A stretch of DNA of 50,794 bases from JAFKKS01 sp039808325 (GCA_039808325.1 JBDHSU010000012.1:1-50794), one strand, 5' to 3'. Shown: positions 24,019 to 32,768, counted from the stretch's first letter. The notes: a model not told the origin generated them from the letters alone. Numbers and translations are program-made.

Positions 24019-24983
24019 AGTGCGTAGAACCGCTCGTCCGGCTGCTTGCCGCCGATGATGCGGGCGTCCTCCGTGGCGAGCACGTCGAAGAAGGCCGTGA
24101 GATCGGCCCGCGCGGCGCTCGCCGGGCGCGCCACGAGATGGCTGAAGGCGATCGAGCGTTCGACGACCGGCGCCGGAAGCTCGAGCGCACTCGCGGACGC
24201 GACGGCGGCTTGCGCCGGATTCGCCAGCACCGCGCGCATTGCGTTCTCCAGGCCCTGCTGCAACGCCGCCACGCCGTCTCTGCCGATCTGCTCGGCCACC
24301 TTTGTGCTCACCGCCAGGCCGGCCTGCGGGATGGTTGCATGCCCTTCCGCTAACGCCCACGCCTTCTGGCAGTCGATAACGCGATCGAGCGTTTTACCCG
24401 CGGCGGCGGCGCGCGCAATGAGCGCCGTCGACGACGGCTCCGACAGCAGCGCCGCATCGACGCGACCGGCGAGGAGCATCTGCGCCGCCTCCGGTGGCGT
24501 GCCGGAATAGTCGATCGTCAGATCGCCGGTCTTCAATCTCGCCGCCGTCAGCAGACGCCGCAAAATGAAATCGGGCATGTCGTTGCGGAACGGAACCGCA
24601 AGCCGCTTCCCCTTGAGCTCGGCGATACTCGCGACCGATCCCGCCGCCGCGACGATGTAGAGCAGGCCGTCGGTCATCACGTTGACGAGCCGTACGCCGA
24701 GGCCGCGGTTGTAGAGATTGGCGGCGACATAGGTCGGCACGATCACCGCCGTCATGGTGCCCGAGCTCAGTCCAGCCCGCATCTCGTCCGGCGACTTCCA
24801 CACCTTGAAGGCGGCGTCCGGCGCGACCGATTTCAGAAAGCCGCCGGCGACAGCCTGCGAGAGGACGATCGAAGGCGCCGCCGGCGGCCCCCAGAGCACA
24901 AACGGGCCGCTTGCGCGAGCGATACGCGACGCGGCGCACGCGGCGGCGCAAGCGCTCGCTATAAATGTGCGGCGGTTCAGCAT
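24015..24983 (-). CDS. ABC transporter substrate-binding protein (NitT/TauT class), Tat-type signal
   Basis: 322 residues. The N-terminus MLNRRTFIASACAAACAASR has twin arginines before a hydrophobic stretch, so Tat export is likely. The mature part (FVLWGPPAAPSIVLSQAV, GTMTAVIVPTYVAANLYNRG, GKRLAVPFRNDMPDF) is a periplasmic binding protein related to SsuA/TauA and ThiY. GAGGAG stands before the ATG. It lies 75 bases after the TonB receptor gene. Ligand not known; a copper chelate or other metal compound is one idea since the local enzymes need copper. Confidence 0.9.
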   Translation of the reverse strand: MLNRRTFIASACAAACAASRIARASGPFVLWGPPAAPSIVLSQAVAGGFLKSVAPDAAFKVWKSPDEMRAGLSSGTMTAVIVPTYVAANLYNRGLGVRLVNVMTDGLLYIVAAAGSVASIAELKGKRLAVPFRNDMPDFILRRLLTAARLKTGDLTIDYSGTPPEAAQMLLAGRVDAALLSEPSSTALIARAAAAGKTLDRVIDCQKAWALAEGHATIPQAGLAVSTKVAEQIGRDGVAALQQGLENAMRAVLANPAQAAVASASALELPAPVVERSIAFSHLVARPASAARADLTAFFDVLATEDARIIGGKQPDERFYAL

Positions 24984-25058
24984 CGACTTCTCCTCTATCG
25001 TTCACATGCCCGTTAGGATTGCGCCGAGCGTTCTCCGTCGAGGAAGACGGATAGCGCC

Positions 25059-27464
25059 CTAGAATGTCGCCTTGACACCCGCGTAAAAACCACGCCCATC
25101 CCCTGGAAGAAACGCCGCCTGGTCGGGTCGCGCCTGATCGACGATGAGGGTCGACGACGCATAGACCTCGTCAAACAAGTTGGTGATCTCGCCGAACACC
25201 GTGAAAGTGTCGTTGATCTTGTACTCGCTGCGCAGATCGACGACGGCATAGGGATTGGCGTACAGCGTGTTCATGTTATCGACCGGCATTTTCTCCGGAA
25301 CCCAGCGCACGGTGCCTTGCAGCTTCCAGGCTTCGGTCACCTGATACTGAAGCGTTGCGGTGAGGAGATGACGCGGCGCGCCGGCGAGGCGGTTGTTGCC
25401 GCGGATCGGATCGTTGTCGAACCGGAAGTCCTGATAAGTATAGGCAAGACGCGCGCTGATTTGCTCGGTGAGGCGCGCGCCAAGCCCGAGCTCGACGCCG
25501 AAATGCGTCGTCTTGTCGGCGTTGATCGCGCCGAGCGACGCGCCCGTCTCATCCCGCAGACTCAACAACTCGTTATCGACCCACGAATAGTAGACGACCG
25601 CATCCCAGGAAAAACGGTCGGCACGGCCGCGCGACCCGCCTTCGACGGTGGTGGCCGTCTGCGCTTTCAGGTCCGGCGTAACGAAAGCAGCCGCAGGAAA
25701 GGCTGGACTGGCGGGATTGGGACGGCCGGGACTGCTGTTTAGCGTTCCGTTGACGGTGGCAAGCAGATCGTCATGCGTCGGCGGCTCGAAACTGTGGCTG
25801 ACGGCGGCGAATAAAGTTTGCACCGCGTCAGGCCGATAGGTCAGTCCGAGACTGGGACTCCAGCCGTCATAGCGCCGCGTATAGCTGGTGCTTTGTGTCG
25901 GCACCGCGCCATTGGGCAGCAGCATCGTCGGATTGGCCGGATTGTAGGCGATCGTCGGCCGCGTCGGCAGGCCGTAGGTGTCGCGGTTGTCCCGCGTCGC
26001 ATAGGCATAGGAGATCGCCGGCGACAGCGTGAGCCGGTCCCACACCGGGATGTTGAACCCGGAATAGAGCGACATCGTGGTCGCATCGAGTTCGCTTTCG
26101 CCGACCTTGGCGCCGATCGCTCCCGCCTGATTGATGAAGTTGCCGCGCTCGGCCGATCCGATCGTATATCCTGCCGAAGCCTCGAACAGGGGCAGCAGGC
26201 TCGCCGGGTCCGGCTTGTAGGCGTAGCGCAGCACACCGGTGAAGTCGCCACCCTTGGTCGTCCGCACACCGGACGAGATCGGAAAGCGGAACATGTCGTC
26301 TGTGTAGGTGTAACCGACAACGAGATCGAAGATGTGCGCGTCGAAGGTCGCCGTCGTGCGCGAGCCGACAAGGAACTGGCTGGCGTCTCGGCGCGGCCGA
26401 TCGCGCAATACATTCGGACCGGGATTGACGGCAACGCCGGGTGCGATCACCTGCGGGCCGGCATGGACCTGCCGCGGATCGGCATACATCGCTTCCTTGG
26501 TGAGCGGACCCGCGACATCAAAGCCGAGGTCGGTATAGCCGGCGAACAGCCGCGTGCTGACATTCTCCGAAAGGGTCGCGCCGACATTGAAGCCTACGCT
26601 GGTGCGCCCGGAACTATTGTAGTCGCGGAACCCATCGCGGCGGCTGAGATCGAACTGGAACAGTCCGTCGACATTATCCTTTGCAAACCCCGCCTGGCCG
26701 GCAAAGCCGACCTGTCCGAAGCTGCCGCCGCTGGCGATCAACTGCGCTCCCGGCTGCGTCGACCCCGTTGGCGAAATGAAATTGAGGGCGCCGCCGAGAA
26801 CGGTCGCCCCCAGACGATTGGCCATGTAGCCGCGATAGACCTCGATCGATTCGGCCTGCCGCGGATTCGCGAAGCCCACCACGTACGAGCCGTCCGCGCG
26901 GTTGAGCGGCAAGCCGTTCTGCAGCATCAGGATGCCGCGCTCGACGGGGTTCTGCTGCAGGCCGGACCCGCGAATCTGAATGCGCGGCTGGTCATTGCCG
27001 CCAAAAAAATCCTGAACCACGACGCCGGGGACGCTTCTCAGCGCTTTGGAAACCGTCAGGTTCCCCGTGTCGGAAAAATCGTCGCGGGAAACGAAAGCAA
27101 CGCCGCCGGGAAGCGCGTCGAGCTTTTCTTGTACGCCGCTCTCCTGGTGCGGCTCCGGTTCTTCACGCGCGGCCGGCGCGGTCACGGCGGAAGGCCGGCG
27201 CGCTTGCCGTTGAGGCTTTCGCTGTGTCGACGCGGAAGGCCGAGTTCGCGTTCCCTCGACGACGATCGGCTCGAGCACGACGGTCGAGCCCGGCGAAGCC
27301 GACTGCGCAAAACACGGATGGCTTGCGATCGACAAAGCCAGCGCCGACGCCGTACGCCACAACAATCCCGGCGTAAAAAATCCTCGTAGAAATTGCGGAA
27401 CGCGCTCCAGTGCAATCTTGCACGCGTCCGCGCCGCTCTTTTCCTTCGACATCCCTTGCCCCAT
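25059..27464 (-). CDS. TonB-dependent outer-membrane receptor
   Basis: 801 residues. The signal peptide ends near HPCFAQS; a TonB box-like stretch (LEPIVVEGTRT) and a low-complexity Pro/Arg linker follow. The plug domain begins VAFVSRDDFSDTGNLTVSKALRS, with the FecA/NosA-like PRIQIRGSG, and the barrel ends in Phe (GVKATF). Such receptors take up iron chelates, heme, cobalamin or copper; NosA/OprC of Pseudomonas imports copper for N2O reductase. The start is the ATG at 27464 or one at 27452. First gene of the operon with the ABC importer and nnrS. An NsrR-like dyad lies 41-71 bases upstream. The ligand cannot be told from the sequence. Confidence 0.93.
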   Translation of the reverse strand: MGQGMSKEKSGADACKIALERVPQFLRGFFTPGLLWRTASALALSIASHPCFAQSASPGSTVVLEPIVVEGTRTRPSASTQRKPQRQARRPSAVTAPAAREEPEPHQESGVQEKLDALPGGVAFVSRDDFSDTGNLTVSKALRSVPGVVVQDFFGGNDQPRIQIRGSGLQQNPVERGILMLQNGLPLNRADGSYVVGFANPRQAESIEVYRGYMANRLGATVLGGALNFISPTGSTQPGAQLIASGGSFGQVGFAGQAGFAKDNVDGLFQFDLSRRDGFRDYNSSGRTSVGFNVGATLSENVSTRLFAGYTDLGFDVAGPLTKEAMYADPRQVHAGPQVIAPGVAVNPGPNVLRDRPRRDASQFLVGSRTTATFDAHIFDLVVGYTYTDDMFRFPISSGVRTTKGGDFTGVLRYAYKPDPASLLPLFEASAGYTIGSAERGNFINQAGAIGAKVGESELDATTMSLYSGFNIPVWDRLTLSPAISYAYATRDNRDTYGLPTRPTIAYNPANPTMLLPNGAVPTQSTSYTRRYDGWSPSLGLTYRPDAVQTLFAAVSHSFEPPTHDDLLATVNGTLNSSPGRPNPASPAFPAAAFVTPDLKAQTATTVEGGSRGRADRFSWDAVVYYSWVDNELLSLRDETGASLGAINADKTTHFGVELGLGARLTEQISARLAYTYQDFRFDNDPIRGNNRLAGAPRHLLTATLQYQVTEAWKLQGTVRWVPEKMPVDNMNTLYANPYAVVDLRSEYKINDTFTVFGEITNLFDEVYASSTLIVDQARPDQAAFLPGDGRGFYAGVKATF

Positions 27465-27504
27465 TGCCTCGAAGCGCCTTGCGGCGTCGGCTTGTTTGGA
27501 TTGA

Positions 27505-27535
27505 CAATAAGATGCATTACGAATACATCTTATTG
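27505..27535. promoter_or_regulatory. NsrR-like operator upstream of the TonB/ABC/nnrS operon
   Basis: The arms are CAATAAGATGCATTA and GAATACATCTTATTG around a single C, an 11-1-11 type repeat (AAGATGCATTA, C, GAATACATCTT at 27509-27531) that goes on outward with CAAT and ATTG. It fits the known NsrR pattern AAGATGYATTT and its mirror. NsrR represses NO-defence genes until NO attacks its Fe-S cluster. nnrS at the end of this operon is a classical NsrR target. RirA or Fur-type iron regulation is an alternative for a receptor gene, but their motifs look different. Confidence 0.65.
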
Positions 27536-27546
27536 GTCAAAACAAA

Positions 27547-27581
27547 TGCAGTGAGAGCCCTCGCGAGGACGTCTCACTGCA
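27547..27581. repeat. Hairpin with 10-base arms
   Basis: TGCAGTGAGA (27547-27556) is repeated inverted as TCTCACTGCA (27572-27581). The 15 bases between hold another perfect palindrome, CCTCGCGAGG. There is no T-run after it on either side, so it is not a clear terminator. It could be a second regulator site or part of an RNA. Confidence 0.5.
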
Positions 27582-27609
27582 ATCTGATCAGTCTTGTTTG
27601 CTCAGATTG
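27580..27609. repeat. Second hairpin, 8-base arms
   Basis: CAATCTGA (27580-27587) and TCAGATTG (27602-27609) are perfect inverted copies with a 14-base loop. It starts where the previous hairpin ends. Function unknown. Confidence 0.4.
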
Positions 27610-27672
27610 GCGATCTGGATGGCAATTGGGCGGTCTGGATCAAGCAGCAATATATCGTCACCGGTCGCGTCA

Positions 27673-27692
27673 TATTTGCTTTTGCGCAAATA
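27673..27692. promoter_or_regulatory. FNR/NNR-type dyad
   Basis: TATTTGC and GCAAATA are perfect inverted copies six bases apart, giving TTG-N8-CAA at 27676-27689. The core TTTGC-N6-GCAAA is the same as in the hemN dyad at 17337-17352. It is more than 200 bases before the TonB gene, farther than usual, so a transcript may begin upstream of the NsrR-like box or in the other direction. Confidence 0.5.
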
Positions 27693-28024
27693 ATTTAATC
27701 GGGGACGCAAATTTTTGCCGCAACGCGTCCGTAGGGGGCGACATGGGCCGCGAAGATGGCAGTGTTCCGAAACGCGGATATCGCACCATCTCTCTCCGAC
27801 ATACGGAAAGGGCCTACGGACCGGCGCCATTTAGTTCGGCTCGTACATGAGCCGCGCCGGCTTCAACGCTCGGCGACCGAGCGTGCGTGGAGGCGTGGCG
27901 AACGCCTTCGCTGTCCTCATCGGCCCGTTCGAGCGCACGCCCGCGGGCCCCATGAACGTGTGTAAGCCGCCGTATGCGCGAAATCTTAAAACCAACTCAT
28001 GGCCTTCCCTTCACAGAAGACGGC

Positions 28025-29179
28025 TCAAGCAACGCGTTTATAGCGCCTTCTGTTCTCCTCCGGATCCTCCATCGTGAGACGGAACGTCGTATAATGCGGA
28101 TTCAGAGCCGGCAGCAGCGCGAGTTCCATGATCCCCTCCGCCGCCTCCATGACGATCGACGCGATGGTGGCGCTCGCAGGCATAGTCACCGACTCCCGGG
28201 GCGGACGACAGATACTGTAAGGAAACTGATAATCGTCGAGGAACACGGCCTTGAATGACGCGCGGGTCAGCTTTCCGCGGTCGGCAAGCAGAAGCTGCTT
28301 GATGCGTATTCCGCGCACGAGACTGTCCGGCGTATTGGCCATTCCCATCTCACGCACTTTCGCCTGCGCGGCCAGCGACTCCCAGTGATTGGCGTGAGTG
28401 AGAATGCCGTTCTCGGGCAGACAGACGAAGATTTCGTCGGGAGCGCATTCGAGATCATAGGCGACGCCGCCAACGTGGCTGATCATCAGATTGTTGGAGC
28501 CCGAGCGGCGGCTGGCGTAGACAATCCGATTGATCAACGCCAGATGGCTCGCCTCCAACATTTTTCTGCGCGCCAGCAGGAGCGGAACGCCGATCGATCG
28601 ATAATCGCGTTCGCAATCCAGATAGTTCGACGTCACGACGATGCCGCCCGCATTCATTCCAGAGCGCGCCAGGCCGCCAGCTTCGGTGAAGGTGAGGACA
28701 TCGGGACCGTCGTCGCGTTTGATCCGCAGAACGACGGAGGCCTCGGCGCAATCCACCTTCCAGTCCCAGTTCTGGCCGTGAATGACATTTCCGGTGCCGG
28801 TCGCCTCCGGCAAAGCCAGCGCGCTTGTGCACTCGTCGGATTTCAGCTCGAGTCCGAGTTGATCGAGCAAATGCTTATTCTGCCCGAGCTTTACGATCTC
28901 TGTTCGCGCGTTGAGAAAAGCGACGTCCTCGATTTTTATTCCCGCACCGGCCGCGATACCTTCCATCTCGCGCACATAGTCCGGCTCGAAGTCACGCATC
29001 ACCGGCAAGTATTCGCGGGCGACCGCATGAATGCGTTCGCGCGTAAATCCGCTCTTGCCGAGCTGCTCGGTGTAGTGGGCGAGGCCGCGCGCAATCCGTT
29101 CTTTCGCCGCCTCGCCGTATTGCGTCCCCCGCTCGTAGGGAGCGCCGCTGATCTCGATCAGAGGGCATTCGAAATTCAT
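28025..29179 (-). CDS. C45-family peptidase / acyl-CoA:6-aminopenicillanate acyltransferase-like amidase
   Basis: 384 residues, Ntn-hydrolase of the isopenicillin N acyltransferase type. DECTSALALPEATG places C117 as the nucleophile that becomes N-terminal after self-cleavage; GQNWDWKVDCAEASVVL is the next conserved block (usually GRNxDW). Family members split or form amide bonds of penicillins, N-acyl peptides or hydroxylamine-type amides. Last gene of an operon with a peptide-type binding protein, two SDRs and a ferredoxin, so it may open an amide bond of an imported compound. No signal peptide, so cytoplasmic. Confidence 0.85.
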   Translation of the reverse strand: MNFECPLIEISGAPYERGTQYGEAAKERIARGLAHYTEQLGKSGFTRERIHAVAREYLPVMRDFEPDYVREMEGIAAGAGIKIEDVAFLNARTEIVKLGQNKHLLDQLGLELKSDECTSALALPEATGTGNVIHGQNWDWKVDCAEASVVLRIKRDDGPDVLTFTEAGGLARSGMNAGGIVVTSNYLDCERDYRSIGVPLLLARRKMLEASHLALINRIVYASRRSGSNNLMISHVGGVAYDLECAPDEIFVCLPENGILTHANHWESLAAQAKVREMGMANTPDSLVRGIRIKQLLLADRGKLTRASFKAVFLDDYQFPYSICRPPRESVTMPASATIASIVMEAAEGIMELALLPALNPHYTTFRLTMEDPEENRRRYKRVA

Positions 29180-29194
29180 CGTTACGTTCCAGTG

Positions 29195-29518
29195 CTATGT
29201 TTGGAAGGCGGGCAGATGAACGACGAGGCCGTCCAGCTCGTCACTCATGACGATTTGACAAGACAGGCGGCTTAGGGGCTTCCGCCCGGCCGCCACGGTG
29301 TCCAGAATTTCATCTTCGATCGGTCCGATCTCGGCCACCCGTTCGGCGTCCCGCGGGTCAAGATAGACATGGCACGTCCCGCACATGGCAGCGCCGCCAC
29401 ACTCGGCGACGATGCCGTCGACGCCATTTTCCAGCGCGCAGTCCTTCACGGTCATTCCGGCCCTGACTTCAAGCGTATCTTGTCGCCCGTCGGAGTGAAC
29501 GAATGTCAGCTTAGGCAC
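29195..29518 (-). CDS. [2Fe-2S] ferredoxin, adrenodoxin/putidaredoxin type
   Basis: 107 residues from a GTG start at 29518 (VPKLTFVHSDG), the normal length and beginning for this family; an ATG 15 codons upstream would overlap the SDR gene. Cluster ligands: ECGGAAMCGTCHVYL gives C-x5-C-x2-C, and LSCQI the fourth. Such ferredoxins feed bacterial P450s and Rieske oxygenases. A P450 is at 34300-35505 and a matching FAD reductase at 33056-34279, so it is most likely the middle carrier of that system. Confidence 0.9.
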   Translation of the reverse strand: MPKLTFVHSDGRQDTLEVRAGMTVKDCALENGVDGIVAECGGAAMCGTCHVYLDPRDAERVAEIGPIEDEILDTVAAGRKPLSRLSCQIVMSDELDGLVVHLPAFQT

Positions 29519-29540
29519 AATCGGCGGTCCCGCGCATCGA

Positions 29541-30281
29541 TCAGTGATAGGTAAGACCGCCATCGGCGGAATAGGCCGATCCGGTGACGAAGGAAGAAGC
29601 GTCCGAACTCAGAAACAAAATCACCTTGGCGATCTCTTCCGGCGTTCCGTAACGCTGCATCGCGTTCGCTTTGAAGCGTGCGATGGCGGCATCCGGGTCG
29701 GGCGCGCGCGCGACGGCGCGTTCGATCATCGGCGTGTCGATCACGCCCGGACAAACGGCGTTCACGCGGACGCCATCGGCGGCCAGGTCGAACGCAATGG
29801 CACGCGTGAACATCAGCAGGCCGCCCTTTGACGCACAGTAAGCGCTGAAATGATATGTCGGGCGGAACGACGCACCCGAGCAGACATTCACGATCGTAGC
29901 TTTTCCGGACGCCTTGAGTGCGGGCACCGCGGCACGGCAAACAAGATAGGGACCGGTGAGATTGACGCCGAGAACGCCGTTCCAATCGGCTAAGGAAATG
30001 TCCTCCAGCGGTTTGCGGAGGCTAATGCCCGCGCAGTTGGCGATTCCGTCGAGGCCGCCAAGATCGCGCTCCGCCGCAGCAACGGTTTCATTGACGGAAT
30101 CTTCTCCGGTCACGTCGCATGTGTACCTGAAGACGCCATCCTCTTCGCCCGCGCCACCCGATCCCCAATCCCGATCGACAAGAGCGACAGCGGCGCCTTC
30201 CGCGCGAAACAGCGCTGCCGTCGCCCTCCCGATTCCCGATGCGGCGCCAGTGATCAATATCTTCCTACCAGCCAAAATCAT
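29541..30281 (-). CDS. SDR-family oxidoreductase
   Basis: 246 residues: cofactor loop ITGAASGIGRATA, NCAG, catalytic Ser near IVNVCSGAS and Y-C-A-S-K (AYCASKGG), and the end GSAYSADGGLTYH. Classical NAD(P)-dependent alcohol/ketone dehydrogenase; substrate unknown. The ATG at 30281 comes 11 bases after the previous SDR. The longer frame upstream is a shadow. Confidence 0.93.
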   Translation of the reverse strand: MILAGRKILITGAASGIGRATAALFRAEGAAVALVDRDWGSGGAGEEDGVFRYTCDVTGEDSVNETVAAAERDLGGLDGIANCAGISLRKPLEDISLADWNGVLGVNLTGPYLVCRAAVPALKASGKATIVNVCSGASFRPTYHFSAYCASKGGLLMFTRAIAFDLAADGVRVNAVCPGVIDTPMIERAVARAPDPDAAIARFKANAMQRYGTPEEIAKVILFLSSDASSFVTGSAYSADGGLTYH

Positions 30282-30292
30282 GGCGATGCTCC

Positions 30293-31081
30293 TCAAGTCA
30301 AAACGCCGCCGTCGACGGGAAGAGCCGTTCCTGAGACATAACCCGCGTCTTCGGATAAAAAGAACGAAATCGCCGCGGCGACACCTTGCGCGGCGATGGG
30401 CCGACGCTGCGGCGACATGGCAAGCGTCTTGTCCCGATATTCGGCCGATTGATTTTCGAAAGACGTCCGCACCTTGGACCCCGGCTCGCCGAACGTCAGC
30501 CAAGGAAGGACGGCGTTGACGGTGATCCCGAAAGTTCCGACATCCTTCGCGAGCTGTTTGGTGAAGCCCAGCAAACCCGCTTTCGCGGTCGCGTAGGGCA
30601 GCCGCGCGCCCATCGTCCCGACCGGACCGAGCCGCCCCTTCGCGACCGTCGACGACAGACAAACGATCCGACCGTATTGCCTCGTCCGCATGATCGGCAC
30701 GATATGCCGGCAAGCCAGAAACGTGCTCGTGAGATTAAGCGCGAGCACTTTCTCCCAACTCTCCAGCGAAATCTCGTCGACCTGATGCATTGGAACGCCG
30801 CCGGCGCCACCGGCGATGCAAGCCAAGGCGTCGATGCGCGCGAAACGATGCATCGCCTTGGCGACGCCGGCCTCGACATCGCCGGCCTTCGTCGCGTCGC
30901 CGACATGAGCCTCGACGGCCGCCCCTCTGGCCTCTATCTCCTTCGTGGTGCCGGCCAGACGCTGGCCGTCAATGTCCATGAGGAACAACGCGACGCCATC
31001 GTCCGCCAAACGAAGAGCGGTGGCTTTGCCGATCCCTTGCGCCGCCGCATTGATAAAAGCGACGCGTGTCTCGTTCGCCAT
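30293..31081 (-). CDS. SDR-family oxidoreductase with an altered glycine loop
   Basis: 262 residues. The usual TGxxxGIG loop is INAAAQGIGKATA here, with Asn and Ala replacing Thr and Gly. Active-site Ser (VCLSSTVAKG) and Tyr/Lys (YATAKAG) are kept, so it should be active; cofactor use may differ. Ends SGTALPVDGGVLT. Second gene of the operon after the binding protein (88 bases). Confidence 0.92.
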   Translation of the reverse strand: MANETRVAFINAAAQGIGKATALRLADDGVALFLMDIDGQRLAGTTKEIEARGAAVEAHVGDATKAGDVEAGVAKAMHRFARIDALACIAGGAGGVPMHQVDEISLESWEKVLALNLTSTFLACRHIVPIMRTRQYGRIVCLSSTVAKGRLGPVGTMGARLPYATAKAGLLGFTKQLAKDVGTFGITVNAVLPWLTFGEPGSKVRTSFENQSAEYRDKTLAMSPQRRPIAAQGVAAAISFFLSEDAGYVSGTALPVDGGVLT

Positions 31082-31169
31082 TCATGTCCTCATGCAACGG
31101 TCGCGGCCACGTTCTGCCCTGTCACAAAGAAAGCGGGCGCGCCCCGCTTTCTCCTTTTTGTGCTTGATC

Positions 31170-32768
31170 TCACTTGGCTCGCTGAACGTTCCAAAACACA
31201 GGAACGCCCACTTTCACCAGGCCCTTCAGATTGGATCGATAGGACGACGACCTCGAATATTGTCCGAGCGCCACGAACTGAACGTTGTCGATCGCGAGTG
31301 TTTGAATCTTGTCGACAAGCGTCTTGCGCTTCGCGAGATCTGATTCCGCCTCGAACTCATCGATCAACTTGGTCATCTCCTCGACGCAAGCCCATCCGGC
31401 ATATCCGTCGGTGCAGTTGTTCGCGATGCGATAGTTCGTGAACGGCGACGCCATGTCGTAACCGGACCAGGTGATGGGGATCAGGCTCCATCCGCCTTCG
31501 GAGACGGGCTTCTTGCTCCACCGATTTTTCGAGACTGTTGGCCAGTCGGTCGCCTGCACTTCGACGTTGAAGCCAACCTGCTTCATCAAGCCCTCAAGCA
31601 CGAGTCCGAGATGATTGATGTCGTAGGTCGAGGTCGCCAACAGAATGCGAACGAGCTCGCCCTTGTAGCCGGACTCGGCGAGAAGCTTCTTTGCAGAAGC
31701 GATACTCCGCTCTGGGAGAAGCTCCCGGCCGGCATTGGTGCCGTAGGTCGCGCCGCACATGAATAACGATATGCAATCCTTCAGCCACATATCGTCCGGC
31801 AATCCGAGGCCCGCCATATATTGGCCCGTGATGGCCAACGCCTGCAAAACGCGGCGAACCTTCTTGTTGTTGAAGGGCGGGGTCAGATGGTTGACCACCA
31901 CCGCGCCCAAGGTCATGTCGATGCCCTCGTAGCGTGGAACCGTAATATTCGGATCGGCATCGAGAACGCTGATGAAGTCGTACGGCGTCGCCTGCATGTA
32001 GTCGATTTCGCCGGCCTGAAGCGCGGCGACCTGGGTTGCCGAATCCGGAATCGTTACGAGCTCGACCTTATCGATATGAACGACCTTCCCTCCGGCAAGG
32101 CCGTCCGCCGGCTCCTTGCGCGGAACGTAGTTCTTGTTCTTCGTGAAAACGGCGCTCGCGCCCGGCGACCAATTCGCGGAATCGAATACGAAAGGACCGG
32201 AGCCGGTGAAGTCCTTGACCGCCTCACGCGGCGGCGTCACCGAAGCAATGCGCGCGGGCATGATCACGGGCAGATTGCTGCTCGGCTTGCCGAGCGCACT
32301 GATGACGTGGCCGAACGGCTTCGCCAGCGTCAGCTCGAATGTCTTCGCACCGGTCGCCTTGAACTCTTTGGTCGCGGCCTTGAGGCGCCGTCCCAAAGCA
32401 TCCACCTGCCACCAGCGCTTGATCGATGCGACGCAATCCTCGCCTGTGATCGGCGAGCCGTCGCTGAACTTGACACCGTCGCGCAGCGTAAACGTGTAAA
32501 CCAACCCGTCGCCGCCGATCCTCCAGTTGTCGAGTAACTGCGGCTTGAACTCGCCGTGCGAGTCCATCGAGATCAAGGTGTCGTAAATCAAGTAGCCGAA
32601 CGCGAGGGTCGTGTAATCGGTGGTTGCGATCGGGTCGGGTACACCGAGCTTCGCGGTCATCACGACGCGAACTTTTTCTTCCGCGGCCGCCGGCATCGGT
32701 GCCAATAACCCCGACGCCGCAACCGTGCCGGCCACGGCCAGGCCGACCATCGCACGCTTGATTGCCAT
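31170..32768 (-). CDS. Extracellular solute-binding protein, peptide/nickel-type (SBP family 5)
   Basis: 532 residues. Signal peptide (MVGLAVAGTVAASGLLAPMP-AAA) then the mature SBP_bac_5 domain: FGYLIYDTLISMDSHGEFKPQL, VYTFTLRDGVKFSDGSPITGEDC, and NNKKVRRVLQALAI. I took the ATG at 32768, nine bases after AGAGGGG; other ATGs lie at 32777 and 32840. It catches a small peptide-like or amide compound in the periplasm and probably serves the permease encoded at 42503-44370, since no other permease is near and that one lacks its own binding protein. Confidence 0.92.
   Translation of the reverse strand: MAIKRAMVGLAVAGTVAASGLLAPMPAAAEEKVRVVMTAKLGVPDPIATTDYTTLAFGYLIYDTLISMDSHGEFKPQLLDNWRIGGDGLVYTFTLRDGVKFSDGSPITGEDCVASIKRWWQVDALGRRLKAATKEFKATGAKTFELTLAKPFGHVISALGKPSSNLPVIMPARIASVTPPREAVKDFTGSGPFVFDSANWSPGASAVFTKNKNYVPRKEPADGLAGGKVVHIDKVELVTIPDSATQVAALQAGEIDYMQATPYDFISVLDADPNITVPRYEGIDMTLGAVVVNHLTPPFNNKKVRRVLQALAITGQYMAGLGLPDDMWLKDCISLFMCGATYGTNAGRELLPERSIASAKKLLAESGYKGELVRILLATSTYDINHLGLVLEGLMKQVGFNVEVQATDWPTVSKNRWSKKPVSEGGWSLIPITWSGYDMASPFTNYRIANNCTDGYAGWACVEEMTKLIDEFEAESDLAKRKTLVDKIQTLAIDNVQFVALGQYSRSSSYRSNLKGLVKVGVPVFWNVQRAK

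Larger units (their letters stand above)
27465..28024. other. Gene-free boundary region with four dyads
   Basis: 560 bases between the TonB gene and the C45-like gene. The open frames here have no coding look. Visible elements are an NsrR-like operator (27505-27535), two hairpins (27547-27581 and 27580-27609), imperfect direct repeats TTGGCGATCTGGAT and TTGGGCGGTCTGGAT (about 27607-27641), a TTG-N8-CAA dyad (27673-27692) and GCAAATTTTTGC (27707-27718). From about 27750 to 28024 I see nothing definite. It separates the respiratory from the catabolic island. Confidence 0.6.

Noticed and set aside
22463..24190. Long form of the ABC ATPase with 330 extra N-terminal residues
   Set aside because: The extension is Arg-rich shadow of the permease gene; the ATPase begins at MKLAFEG, with an ATGA overlap.
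25818..27389. Plus-strand open frame of 523 codons
   Set aside because: Antisense to the TonB receptor and without recognisable domains.
27410..27850. Plus-strand open frame of 146 codons in the boundary region
   Set aside because: It crosses the TonB start, the NsrR-like box and hairpins, and has no coding character.
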